A stretch of 64,000 bases of DNA. Source: Caryophanales bacterium UBA784 (GTDB taxonomy: Bacteria; Bacillota_I; Bacilli_A; RFN20; CAG-288). Location: contig DBJE01000003.1 in NCBI GenBank assembly GCA_002297045.1, positions 186,001-250,000 of the forward strand, in the 5' to 3' direction. The notes under the pieces are model-generated. The model was not told the origin of the DNA, made no database searches, and worked only from the letters and a program-made list of their open reading frames with translations. A program made the position numbers and the translations under genes. Positions 24,065-33,546 of this stretch are shown here, piece after piece (the stretch's first letter is position 1; each line of letters opens with the position of its first letter).

Positions 24065-25671
24065 TTGCCTTCCTTACTCCTATTCTCGGCAGAGGGATGG
24101 AGAGGAAGGCCGGGCCTAGTAAAAACCTTTCCGGTCAAAGGAACGATGAACCGGGCACCGGTGAAAAGACGTGTATTTCTCACATGCAGAAGAAAATCCT
24201 TTGGGACGTTAAGAAGGGCAGGATCATCCGAAAGGGAATTCGGTGTTTTGGAGATGCACACGGAGAAAGAGGAGTATCCTTCTTTTTCATACTGTCGGAT
24301 TTCCTCCTCGGCAACCGGTGAATAAAGAACGTCCTTTGCCCCATAGATTTTTTTGGAAATACAGCTGATTTTTTCCTTGATTCCCCTTTCCTTTGTGACT
24401 AAGGGCGCATAGGAGGAAGAAGTGGAATGCAAAGAAGAAAGGACGGTCTTTGCAAGTTCCCTTGCCCCTTTAGGGCCTTCTAGGTAGGAGGAATTGACCG
24501 CATAAGGGATCTTCTCTGCCTTCAAAAGACTACCAAGGGCTGTAATCTCTTCTTCACTATCATCTTTGAAATGATTGATGGATACGACATAAGGAACATG
24601 ATAGAAAGAGACGTTCTCTAAGTGTTTTTTTAAATTGGCAAACCCTTTCTCCCTGGCACCGACATTTGGCTTCTTCAAATCATCAAATGGCACCCCGCCA
24701 TGAAGCTTTAAGGCACGGATGGAAGCTACCATGACGACAAGGTCAGGCTTAAAGTCTCCTAAGGGGGAGAGGATATCCCTGAATTTCTCCCTTCCTAAGT
24801 CCGAACCGAAACCGGCTTCCGTAACGACATAGTCGGATAGCCGGAGCGCTAGGTCCGTGGCAAGATAAGAGCTGCATCCATGGGCGATGTTGGCAAAAGG
24901 CCCGCCATGGACAAGGGCAGGGGTATGGTACTTTGTCTGGACAAGGTTCGGATAAAGCGCACAATGGATTAATCTCCGGAAGGCTTCTCTTGCCAATAAG
25001 GACTTGGCAAGGACAGGTTTTCCCTCCCTTGTGTATCCGATTGTGACATCTTCTACTCGGTTAAGGAAGTCTTCTTCACTTTTGCTAAGGCAGAAGATAG
25101 CCATTATTTCACTTGCTGCAGTGATGACGAAAGAGGATTGGTGTTCGATTCCCTTGCTGTCTGTCGGTACGCAGACAATGTGCCGTAGTTCCCGGTCATT
25201 CCTGTCCCTGCAGCGAGGGAAGACCCTTCTTTGGGGATTGAAATTTTCTCTGTGGTGATAGAGGTTATTGTCTGCCCTAGCCGCAATAAGGTTGTTTACG
25301 CTGGTGATGGCATGCCTGTCTCCGGTGAAGTGGAGATTGATGTCTTCTTCCGGATAAAGAACGGCTTCTCCTCCTCCCGCTCCTCCTCCTTTGACACCGA
25401 AAACCGGGCCAAGAGACGGCTCCCGAAGGCAGACCATCGCTTTTTCCCCAAGAAGGGACAGTCCGTCGGCTAAGCCTATGGAGGTCGTCGTCTTTCCTTC
25501 TCCAGCCTTAGTCGGAGTGATGGCAGTTGTCAGGATCAACTTCGCCTTTCTTTTTCCTAGGGAAAGAGTGGAAGTGTCTATCTTCGCCTTATCGTACCCG
25601 TAGGGAATCAGGTTTTCTTCCTTCAGTCCTAGTTTAGCGGCCAATAAACGGATGTCGTAATCAGTTCTCAT
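24061..25671 (-). CDS. fhs: Formate-tetrahydrofolate ligase
   Basis: ATP-dependent formation of 10-formyl-THF from formate. 536 aa. Seen: TTAITPTKAGEGKTTTSIGL (P-loop), MVCLREPSLGPVFGVKGG, HFTGDMHAIT (AGG=Met), GGPFANIAHGCSS, TEAGFGSDLGREKF, and C-terminal VFTMPGLPLHPSAEN (AGG=Met; relatives have MPGLP). Overlaps the tail of the MiaA-TcdA gene by 11 bases and folD by 4, consistent with one operon. Feeds one-carbon units to purine synthesis and Met-tRNA formylation. Confidence 0.96.
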   Translation of the reverse strand: MRTDYDIRLLAAKLGLKEENLIPYGYDKAKIDTSTLSLGKRKAKLILTTAITPTKAGEGKTTTSIGLADGLSLLGEKAMVCLREPSLGPVFGVKGGGAGGGEAVLYPEEDINLHFTGDRHAITSVNNLIAARADNNLYHHRENFNPQRRVFPRCRDRNDRELRHIVCVPTDSKGIEHQSSFVITAASEIMAIFCLSKSEEDFLNRVEDVTIGYTREGKPVLAKSLLAREAFRRLIHCALYPNLVQTKYHTPALVHGGPFANIAHGCSSYLATDLALRLSDYVVTEAGFGSDLGREKFRDILSPLGDFKPDLVVMVASIRALKLHGGVPFDDLKKPNVGAREKGFANLKKHLENVSFYHVPYVVSINHFKDDSEEEITALGSLLKAEKIPYAVNSSYLEGPKGARELAKTVLSSLHSTSSSYAPLVTKERGIKEKISCISKKIYGAKDVLYSPVAEEEIRQYEKEGYSSFSVCISKTPNSLSDDPALLNVPKDFLLHVRNTRLFTGARFIVPLTGKVFTRPGLPLHPSAENRSKEGK

Positions 25672-27235
25672 GTTTGGTTTCCTCCCTGATATATTGGATA
25701 ATCCTGCTTGTCAAGGCAAGACCGGCCGAAGGGCCGACGGTAGAAAGAGAGCCAATGCTATTGCTGTCCTTTTTCCCTTTGAGCTGGCCAGAAGAGGCAA
25801 AGACGGTTTTAATCTGATTGATTTCCTCTTCTTTGATTCCTTCTTCCGAAAGTGCCTTCTTGAATTTCTTGCTGAGAAGGTCGAAGGCATCTTTCTCTTC
25901 GCCCCTTTTCACTTTTGTGGAATCATACCGGAAGCCCATGGCTCCGCTAGTGAGATAGAAAGAGTGGTCTTTTCTGGCTTTCCTGTAGAGAGCAACCTTT
26001 CCCGGAACATAGTCGATGGCATCCACGATAATGTCGTATCGGCTTAAAGGAAGGTCTTCCCTTTTTTCAATGTTCCTGAAGAAGGAATTCACTTCCCTTA
26101 AGGGATTGATGGCAAGCCTTCTTTCCTTCGCCACATCAATCTTCTTTCTGCCGATATCCTTGTAGGCAAAAAGAGACTGGCGGTTGAGGTTATCGGCCGA
26201 GACAAGACAATTATCCATGATATCAATATGGACAAAACCAAGTCGGGTAAGGGAAAGAACCCCTTCCCCGCCTACGCCTCCAAGGCCGCAGAACAGGATT
26301 TTCCTCTTCTCGATTCTGTTCCTTTCCTCCGGAGAAAGGACAAGCCGGGTCTTTTTCTTCCTTTCGATGTTGGCACTGATCAAGTTTCCGATTTCCTCTT
26401 TCGGACCGGACAGGATGGAAGGAAACTGATGACGAAGGGCCGTTCTCTGCTTTTTTGCATATTGCCGGGTATGAAGCTTAATCAGATCAAAGACGGAGGA
26501 ATCAATTTCCTTTCCCTGCTCTAAGGCCGTAATGATTTCCTTGTAGCCGATAGAGGAAAATGGACGGAGGGAAGAGGGATAAAGGGAGAGAAGCCGTTTG
26601 ACTTCATCCACAAACCCTTCTTCCCTCCTTTTGTCTACCCGTTTATCGATTAAGGCATTTCCTTCATCCTTATCGATATCAATTCTCAGGAATGTACAAG
26701 GATAAATCGGTGTCCTGTCATTTTCCTGCCGGACTTTGTCCCGGTCGATTCCCTCATCGAGCTGAAGAAGGGCACGGATGACCCGGCGCGGGTTCTCGTG
26801 ATCGATTTCCTCATAGACCTTCCTGCTTCTTTTCCGGAGAAGTTCCTGCCTTTCTAAGAGAGAGAGAGATTCATAAGGATTAACCTTCTGTTCCTCTTCC
26901 GGAAAGACATAATTAAATAAAAGTGCTTTGACATAGAGAAAATTCCCACCGACGACAAGAATGTCTTTCCCTTCCTTCCTGTATCGTTCGATTATCTTCC
27001 GGCATTCCTTCTGGAAGGTAAAGACCGACCTTTCCTCATCAGGATCATATTCATCATAAAAATAATAAGGAAGCCCTTCAGTCTCCTCTCTTTTCGGCTT
27101 GTCCGTTCCTATCTGCCTCCTTTTAAAACACTGAAAGGCATCGGCAGAAATGACCGGAAGGGAATAGCGGCGGCTTAAGGACAGGGCAAGAGAAGTCTTG
27201 CCGCTTGCCGTCTGACCGAGAATCACATAAATCAA
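25661..27235 (-). CDS. miaA: MiaA-TcdA fusion: tRNA A37 prenyltransferase + t6A dehydratase-like
   Basis: 524 aa in one open frame. Residues about 1-285 are MiaA (dimethylallyl transfer to A37 of UNN-reading tRNAs): P-loop GQTASGKTSLA, VISADAFQ, MMQIGTDKP, VVGGNFLYVKALL, ENPRRVIRAL, RQYAKKQRTALRH. Residues about 300-520 are a ThiF/E1-like domain of the TcdA (CsdL) type: CGLGGVGGEG, DNLNRQSLF, IIVDAIDYVPGK, GAMGFRYDSTKV, SIGSLSTVGPSAGL. TcdA cyclises t6A37 to ct6A37 in ANN-reading tRNAs. I do not recall this fusion. Overlaps mutL by 4 bases. Confidence 0.88.
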   Translation of the reverse strand: MIYVILGQTASGKTSLALSLSRRYSLPVISADAFQCFKRRQIGTDKPKREETEGLPYYFYDEYDPDEERSVFTFQKECRKIIERYRKEGKDILVVGGNFLYVKALLFNYVFPEEEQKVNPYESLSLLERQELLRKRSRKVYEEIDHENPRRVIRALLQLDEGIDRDKVRQENDRTPIYPCTFLRIDIDKDEGNALIDKRVDKRREEGFVDEVKRLLSLYPSSLRPFSSIGYKEIITALEQGKEIDSSVFDLIKLHTRQYAKKQRTALRHQFPSILSGPKEEIGNLISANIERKKKTRLVLSPEERNRIEKRKILFCGLGGVGGEGVLSLTRLGFVHIDIMDNCLVSADNLNRQSLFAYKDIGRKKIDVAKERRLAINPLREVNSFFRNIEKREDLPLSRYDIIVDAIDYVPGKVALYRKARKDHSFYLTSGAMGFRYDSTKVKRGEEKDAFDLLSKKFKKALSEEGIKEEEINQIKTVFASSGQLKGKKDSNSIGSLSTVGPSAGLALTSRIIQYIREETKHEN

Positions 27236-29163
27236 AATCCGCTTCTCCGGAAAATCTTTTCGATATCGTCTTTCGTCACTTTAATCCTGGTTGGCCGCCC
27301 ATGGGGACAGTTTGCAGGGTTTTTGCATTTACTGAGGTCTCTGATCAGTGCCTCCCTTTCGCTCCTCGACCTAATATGGTTCGCCTTGATGGACCTCTTG
27401 CAGGCAATGGTGGCAATCGTAAGATGAAGAAGAGAGAGAGGATCGATGGCTTCGTCGTTAAGGCAGGAATGGACACAGTCGCTGACGACGTTTTCGGCCC
27501 TGTCCTGATTGAGGAAGGAAGGGATCTCGACGACTTTGACTCCCTTGCCAAGATATTCCTCCGTGATAATGCCGACGGAGTTTAATCGTTCGGCATGTTC
27601 TTTGTCATAGTTCCGCCTCTCTTTCGGAGAGAGATCGACAATCAGAGGGAAAAGAGGAACGATGCGGGAGCGGATGGAGGCGAAGAGCGCCTCCGTCTTT
27701 TCATAGTTAATCCGCTCTGCCGCTGCATGCTGGTCAAGGATATAGAAACAGTCTTTTGCGTCACAGAGAATATAAGTCTGCAGAACCTGTCCGATCGGAT
27801 GCCTTTCGGGAAAAGAGGACTCGGATTCGTCTCTTGGGCGGGCAAATTCGTCCAATTCCGTTTTTTCTTCCCGGGGTGGCTCGCTTCCACTATTAAATAT
27901 TTCCTGAACCTTCTTCTCCGTAACAACTGGTTTCTGAGAAGAATTATCCCTTTGGACCGGGGCTTCTTCCTTTGTCTCTGTCTCTTCTTTTTTTATTGTA
28001 TAGGGGGCATGGGACTCAAAAGTCTTCGGAAGGGGAAGGGAATCCTGGAAATAGTGCTTTTCTTCTTTCCTTGGAGGAATATCAGCATAGGAGAAGCTTT
28101 TGCCCGTCTCCTTGTTCTTCCCTTCCTTTCCGACGACATAGGCGGTCTTGACGTCTTCGTTAGCGGCATAAATCGGGCGTTTGTCCAAGAGCACCGATTT
28201 GATTTCCCGGACAAGGTCTCTCGCCCTGTCGTCTTCCCTGGATATTCGGACCTCTTTCTTTGTCGGGTGGACGTTTACGTCTACTAGGGAAGAGTCTATG
28301 TCAAAGTCAAGGACCACAAAGGGATAGCGGTCCGGCGGAAGGTAGTCCTTGTAGGCCTGTTCGATTGCCTTATTGAATTTATAGTCATAGATACAGCGGT
28401 GGTTAAGGAAAGTCAGCTCGTTCTTTCTTCTTGAATAATTCACTTCCGGTTTGGAGACATAGCCATGGAAGGAGTAGCATAGTCCCTCGTAGTCAAGACG
28501 GTATAGGGAAAGGGCAATCGTGTTTCCGAAAATCTTCTGAATGGTTTCCAGAAGGTCTCCTCTTCCTGAAGTCTTAAAGATTTCCTTTCCGTCTATGGAG
28601 AGGGAAAAGGCAATGGAAGGAAAACCAAGGGCCCTATGTTCCACCCTTTCAATGATGGCATAGTTTTCGACCTGGTCCGATTTCAGGTATTTCAGACGGG
28701 CTGGCGTGTTGAAAAATAAATCGCTCACCGAGAAAATCGTCCCCTTCCGGCTTGGCGCATCGAGGACAATCAACGAGGCATTCGGACTGGATTCCACTCT
28801 GGTTCCGACTCCCACCCCGTCGCTGGTTGTAAGCACCACATGGGAAACGGCAGCAATCGATGGAATGGCTTCCCCACGGAACCCAAGAGTGTGAATCCGG
28901 TTTAAATCGAATTCCGTTTTGATTTTGCTCGAAGCATGACGGACAAAGCAAAGCTTGGCATCCTCTCTCCCCCTTCCCGTTCCGTCGTCTTTGACCATGA
29001 TGGTTCCTTTTCCGGCACGGGTCACTCCGACATAGATGTTCTTCGCCTTGGCGTCGATGCTGTTTTCGACAAGTTCTTTGATGACGCTTGCGGGGCGCTC
29101 GATGACTTCGCCAGCCGCAATAAGATTGGCCAGCTCTGTGCTCCTAACATGAATAAGTGACAT
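27232..29163 (-). CDS. mutL: DNA mismatch repair protein MutL
   Basis: GHKL ATPase that couples MutS to strand removal. 643 aa. Seen: IHVMSTELANLIAAGEVIERPASV, ELVENSIDA, DDGTGMGREDA, LGFRGEAIPSI, TRVESS, the GTIFSVSDLFFNTPARLKY block; after a Lys/Glu-rich linker (about 350-440), a C-terminal dimerisation/endonuclease domain with QVLQTYILCDAKDCFYILDQHAAAERI (the DQHA(X)2E metal motif), ACKRSIKANH and CPHGRPT. The endonuclease motifs predict nicking activity, as in B. subtilis, which lacks MutH. AGG=Met restores the Met in DGTGM. Coupled to mutS upstream (1-base overlap). Confidence 0.96.
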   Translation of the reverse strand: MSLIHVRSTELANLIAAGEVIERPASVIKELVENSIDAKAKNIYVGVTRAGKGTIMVKDDGTGRGREDAKLCFVRHASSKIKTEFDLNRIHTLGFRGEAIPSIAAVSHVVLTTSDGVGVGTRVESSPNASLIVLDAPSRKGTIFSVSDLFFNTPARLKYLKSDQVENYAIIERVEHRALGFPSIAFSLSIDGKEIFKTSGRGDLLETIQKIFGNTIALSLYRLDYEGLCYSFHGYVSKPEVNYSRRKNELTFLNHRCIYDYKFNKAIEQAYKDYLPPDRYPFVVLDFDIDSSLVDVNVHPTKKEVRISREDDRARDLVREIKSVLLDKRPIYAANEDVKTAYVVGKEGKNKETGKSFSYADIPPRKEEKHYFQDSLPLPKTFESHAPYTIKKEETETKEEAPVQRDNSSQKPVVTEKKVQEIFNSGSEPPREEKTELDEFARPRDESESSFPERHPIGQVLQTYILCDAKDCFYILDQHAAAERINYEKTEALFASIRSRIVPLFPLIVDLSPKERRNYDKEHAERLNSVGIITEEYLGKGVKVVEIPSFLNQDRAENVVSDCVHSCLNDEAIDPLSLLHLTIATIACKRSIKANHIRSRSEREALIRDLSKCKNPANCPHGRPTRIKVTKDDIEKIFRRSGF

Positions 29164-31721
29164 TATTTTATTCTCTTTTTCAGATCAATAAGATAGTTTA
29201 GGGCTTCCAGGGGAGAGAGAGACATCGGATCAAGATGCTTGAGCTCTTCCTCAATCGGATTATCGGCCACTTGTTTCTTCACTTCCTTGATCTGGCTTTC
29301 CTCGACATTCTTTCTTGATTCAAAGGAGGCGAGAAGGGAAGCGGCACGGGTTGTGATTTCGTCGGGGAGGCCGGCGAGCTTGGCTACGTTGACACCATAG
29401 GACTTGTCCCTGCTTCCCGGCTTCCTCTTATAAAGGAAGGTGACGTTTCCGTTATCTTCGTTGACTTCGCAATGGATATTCTTGACGGCCGAAATCTTCT
29501 CGCTTAATTTGATTAATTCATGATAATGGGTAGAGAAAAAGGTTTTGGCATGGACATGGGCAACAAGATATTCGATGATGCTTTCCGCAATGGCCATGCC
29601 ATCGAAAGTGGCAGTTCCTCTTCCGATTTCATCAAACAGGAACAGGCTGTCCGATGTTGCAGAAGACAGAGCTTCGGCAACTTCCGACCTCTCCCTCCTG
29701 AAGGTGGACTGCCCTTTGATGAGATTGTCGCTAGCACCTATGCGGGTATATAAGGCATCGAAAATCGGAAGGTCGCATTTTTCGGCAGGGACAAAGGAAC
29801 CCCTTTGCGCCATGATGGCAAGCAGTCCGAACTCTTTCCTGTAGGTAGATTTTCCGCCCCTATTCGGACCGGTGATGATTATCACATCCGTGTCCTGATC
29901 CCTTTGGTAGTCATTGGCGACAAATAGGCTTCCCGGATTGGCTTTTTCCCTGATCGGATGTCTTGCCTCCTTGACGTCGATGATTCTCTTTCCGTTAAAG
30001 GAAGGACGTACATAGTTGTTCTCGCTTGCGACATAGGCTAGGTCAAGATAATAGTCGAGCTTGGCTAAGGCCGTGCTTGCTTTCTGTATGGCGTCTGTAT
30101 AGGTGCTTACCTTGGCTCTAAGTTCCTTGAAGAGAGAGTACTCAAGGCTCTGCCGGCTTTCCCGTGCACGGAAGAACCTGCTTTCTTTTTCCTTCAGTTC
30201 CGGAGTGATGAATCTTTCCCCGGTGGTAAGGGTCTGTTTCCGGATGTAGCCGAATTCCGGCTTGACAAGGGGAAGAGAACCGGTGGACACTTCGATATAA
30301 AAACCATTGAGGGAATTCTCCCCGACCTTAAGATTCTTTATACCGGTCTTTTCTTTTTCTTTGGCTTCAAAATTTGTCAGCCACTCTTTGCTGTTGTCAG
30401 TCCTTTCAATCAGTTCGTCAAGCTGAGGATTGTACCCTTTTTTGAAGATCCCCCCTTCGGTGATTGTCAAAGGGCAGTTTTCATCCAGGCTTCGTTCAAG
30501 AAGGTCGGAAAGAGAGGAAAAGTCACCAAGCCCGTCTTTGATTTCTTCTAGGTCATCACAGTCCTTGATTGTCCTAAGGATTTCCTTAATCCGGGGAATA
30601 ATCTGAAGGGACTTCTTCAGCTGAAGCAAATCATGTCCGTTGGAATTCCTATACCCCATCCGGGCAATCAGACGTTCCCTGTCAAAGACGTGGGAGAGTT
30701 CCTCCCGGAGCTTTTCCCGCTCGATAAAGTGGTCAAGGAAGCACTCTGTCTTGTTCAGGCGGGAAGTGATTTCCGTTTCGTTTGCACTTGGAGAGATAAT
30801 TTCGCTTTTCAGATAACGGGAACCCCTAGGCGTCCTTGTCTGGTCAAGAAGCCAGTAAAGGGTGCCATAGCTTTTTCCGTCAAGAGACTTCGTCAGTTCC
30901 CTGTTGGCCTGGGCAGAATAATCGATTTTCCTGTTTCTTTCGGCCATCAGGTTTTCGACAGGCTTAAAATAGGTAAGGTCTCGTTTTTCCCTGTTCTTCC
31001 TATAATTATAAAGTCTTGCCGAAGGAACAATCTGCCGATCATCCTTCAGGTTTCCAAACAGGGGATCTGTTTCGATGGAGACAGAGGCATCGTTATAATA
31101 GGAAATACAGATTTGGGAATTCTTCTTCAGATACCTGACAATATCCGCAGGGAAAGAAGTGCTGAGGACAAGTTCCTTTACATCAAGGGAAAGAAGGCGT
31201 TCGAGAATCCGTTCCTTTTGATTCTCCCTGGAAAGGACCTTCCTTTCCCCCGTCGTAATGTCGGCATAGGCTAGAAAAGCCTGTGCAGAGCTTAGTTCAA
31301 GAGAGGCAATATAGATATTATCCTTGATGTTCGGGTCTAAATTTGCCCCCGGAGTGATGAACTGAATGACATCGCGTTTGACAAGCTTCTTGGCTAGCTT
31401 AGGATCTTCGACCTGCTCGACGATGGCAACCTTATGACCATGGTCGATAAGCTTCTGTGCATAGGAAAGATAGGCATGATGAGGGATTCCACACCTAGGG
31501 ATGGTCTTTCCGTTTCCACATGCTTTTTTGGTCAGATAGAGCTGTAGCTCCCGGGAGACAAGCTCCGCATCTTCCCTGAACCTTTCATAGAAATCCCCGA
31601 TACGGAAAAAGATAATCCTGTCGCCGTACTTCTTCTTGAAGGAAATATACTGCTCTACCCTAGGGGTAAAACTATTTGCCGTCGATGAGCTTTTCTTTGC
31701 CATGTTCTCTTTCTTTTCCAT
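29163..31721 (-). CDS. mutS: DNA mismatch recognition protein MutS
   Basis: Mismatch sensor ATPase, 852 aa. Seen: FTPMVEQYISFKKKYGDMI, then FFRIGDFYEMFMEDAEL (mismatch-binding Phe-X-Glu region), IPMCGIPHHAYLSY, QVEDPK; core domain MGYRNSNGHDLLQLKKSL; ATPase GPNMGGKSTYMKEFG, IGASDNLIKGQSTFMMEMSEVA, LFDEIGRGTATFDGMAIAE and STHYHEL. Every bold family Met here except those in IMAQ and DGMA is AGG (31581-31583 and 31575-31577 in GDFYEMFM), while the Arg of FFR is CGT. A second ATG six codons in (MAKKSSS) is an alternative start; a TATAAT overlaps the first. Confidence 0.97.
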   Translation of the reverse strand: MEKKENMAKKSSSTANSFTPRVEQYISFKKKYGDRIIFFRIGDFYERFREDAELVSRELQLYLTKKACGNGKTIPRCGIPHHAYLSYAQKLIDHGHKVAIVEQVEDPKLAKKLVKRDVIQFITPGANLDPNIKDNIYIASLELSSAQAFLAYADITTGERKVLSRENQKERILERLLSLDVKELVLSTSFPADIVRYLKKNSQICISYYNDASVSIETDPLFGNLKDDRQIVPSARLYNYRKNREKRDLTYFKPVENLMAERNRKIDYSAQANRELTKSLDGKSYGTLYWLLDQTRTPRGSRYLKSEIISPSANETEITSRLNKTECFLDHFIEREKLREELSHVFDRERLIARMGYRNSNGHDLLQLKKSLQIIPRIKEILRTIKDCDDLEEIKDGLGDFSSLSDLLERSLDENCPLTITEGGIFKKGYNPQLDELIERTDNSKEWLTNFEAKEKEKTGIKNLKVGENSLNGFYIEVSTGSLPLVKPEFGYIRKQTLTTGERFITPELKEKESRFFRARESRQSLEYSLFKELRAKVSTYTDAIQKASTALAKLDYYLDLAYVASENNYVRPSFNGKRIIDVKEARHPIREKANPGSLFVANDYQRDQDTDVIIITGPNRGGKSTYRKEFGLLAIMAQRGSFVPAEKCDLPIFDALYTRIGASDNLIKGQSTFRRERSEVAEALSSATSDSLFLFDEIGRGTATFDGMAIAESIIEYLVAHVHAKTFFSTHYHELIKLSEKISAVKNIHCEVNEDNGNVTFLYKRKPGSRDKSYGVNVAKLAGLPDEITTRAASLLASFESRKNVEESQIKEVKKQVADNPIEEELKHLDPMSLSPLEALNYLIDLKKRIK

Positions 31722-31766
31722 TATAGACTAGTCACCCCCTGATTGGAAAAAAGACGGAAGGAAAGA

Positions 31767-32081
31767 TTAGAACTTTTCTTCCGTCAGAATAGCAATCCTG
31801 TCTTTGACTTCCTTCTCCTGTGCCTTAAGGTTGATAAGAAGCGGATCACTATCGTACTCTTCCTGCAGCTTCTTTGCCGCTAGGTAGGCTTCTTTTTTCT
31901 TTTCCGGAGGGAGAGACTTAAGTCCCGCCTGGATTTTCTTTCTCTGCCTATCTATCCGGCATAACCGGGGATTGTCTTCCACTTCTTTCTTCAGCTTCTT
32001 ATAGAGGAGAAGACAATCCACTGTTTTCAGATCTTTAATGAGGGAATCGGCCTTTGCCCTGAGCCTGTCTTCATCCCTCAT
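31767..32081 (-). CDS. YlbF/YmcA family protein
   Basis: 104 aa, all-helical and charged. Seen: KLKKEVEDNPRLCRIDRQRKKIQ and an EEYDSDPLLINLKAQEKEV repeat of the same pattern (DNP/DPL ... L.. EK), as in the YlbF/YmcA family. In B. subtilis YmcA (RicA), YlbF and YaaT form a complex that helps RNase Y mature operon mRNAs, and ymcA lies between miaB and mutS, exactly as here; rny is six kilobases upstream in the same run. Which of the two family members this is cannot be decided from sequence alone. Confidence 0.75.
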   Translation of the reverse strand: MRDEDRLRAKADSLIKDLKTVDCLLLYKKLKKEVEDNPRLCRIDRQRKKIQAGLKSLPPEKKKEAYLAAKKLQEEYDSDPLLINLKAQEKEVKDRIAILTEEKF

Positions 32082-32082
32082 C

Positions 32083-33528
32083 CTAGAGAAGCTCCCCGAT
32101 AAGGGAATAGGTGTGTGACTTCCTTATCTTGACCCTGCGGATCTGTCCGATGAGGGAGGAATCCCCCTTGACATGGACGAGCTTATTGTGCCGGTCATAA
32201 CCAGAAATCCTGCTTGGGTCTTTTTCCGATACTTTCTCGAAGAGGACTTCGACCTCCTTTCCGACAAATTCCTCGGCACGCTTCTGGGCCTGAGTGTCAA
32301 TGAGGGCTTTTAAGGCATCAAAGCGTTTATGCTTGACTTCCCTAGGAGTCTCATCCTTCCTGAAGTAGGCTGGCGTTCCAGGACGCGGAGAGAAGATGAA
32401 AGTAAAGGCGGAATCATAGTTGACTTCCTTGACTAAGGAAAGGGTATCGGCAAATTCCTCGTCCGTTTCGTTCGGGAAACCGACAATGATATCCGTCGTC
32501 AGAAAGACGTCCGGAAGTCTTTCCCGGAGCTGATGGACAATATCCAGATATTGTTCCCGCGTATAGCGGCGGTTCCTTCTTTTCAGGACGGAATTTGATC
32601 CCGACTGCACAGGAAGGTGGAGGAAAGGCCTGATATTCTTGTACTTGGCCCTGACATCAAAGACGACGGGCTTAAAGTCGCTTGGATAGGGAGTGACAAA
32701 ACGCACCCGGTCAATTCCCGTCTCTGCCACGGAAGCTAGAAGATCGGCAAAGGCATAGCTGTCTCCGAAGTCCTTTCCGTAGGCATCGACATTCTGCCCG
32801 AGAAGGGTAACCTGTTTGTAGCCCTCCTTTTTCAGACAGTTGACTTCCGCAAGGATGTCTTCCTTCTTCCGGCTTCTTTCTCTTCCCCGGGTAAAGGGAA
32901 CGATGCAATAGGTGCAGAACTTATCGCATCCGTACCTGATATTGACAAAAGCGGTAACCTTGCTTTCCCGTGAGGCCTTATCTTCGGGCAGGCCTTCTTC
33001 TACAAGGTCGGAGTTTGCCGATACGTCAACGATTCCTTTTTTATCTTTTAAAACGGACTCGAGATTGTCATAGAAGGAAGTAATGTTGTTCGTTCCGAAA
33101 ATCATCGAGACGAAGGGGAAATGTTCAAGAATGTACTTGACTGCAGCCTCTTCCTGCCTCACACATCCGCAGATGGCAATGACCCTGTCTTTCTTTTTCC
33201 TAAAGGCATCCTTTGCCCGGCCAAGCTCTCCATATAAATGGTTTTCGGCGTTTTCCCGGATGGCACAGGTGTTGAATATAATCCTGTCTGCAGAAGAAAA
33301 GCCATCCTGTTCCTTCCTTCCTAGGGAAAGAAGCAGACCACGGATGATTTCGGAATCCCGGACATTGGCTTGGCAGCCATACGTTCTGATACAAAAAGTC
33401 TTTCCCCGCCCCCAAGAGGTAAGGAAAGACGTAGGCACTAATTGAGCCTGTTTGTACCGGATTTCGCTGTTGGGATTCCGTCTGCCGGCTGCCTTCTGAT
33501 CAGGCAGCGAGATGAGACGGACTTTCAT
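32083..33528 (-). CDS. miaB: tRNA 2-methylthio-N6-isopentenyladenosine synthase MiaB
   Basis: Radical SAM enzyme that adds the methylthio group to i6A37 made by MiaA, whose gene is in the same run. 481 aa. Seen: N-terminal UPF0004 domain with Cys ligands ([18 protein letters not shown], CGCV), radical SAM motif [80 protein letters not shown], and a C-terminal TRAM domain. The four Met in these blocks are AGG (for example 32935-32937) and the Arg are CGG, CGC or AGA. One base separates it from the YlbF gene. Confidence 0.97.
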   Translation of the reverse strand: [481 protein letters not shown]

Positions 33529-33546
33529 TTCAGAATCGGTGAAGAA

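Noticed and set aside
27595..28287. 230-codon plus-strand frame
   Set aside because: Antisense to mutL linker and C-terminal region.
30633..31274. 213-codon plus-strand frame
   Set aside because: Antisense to mutS.
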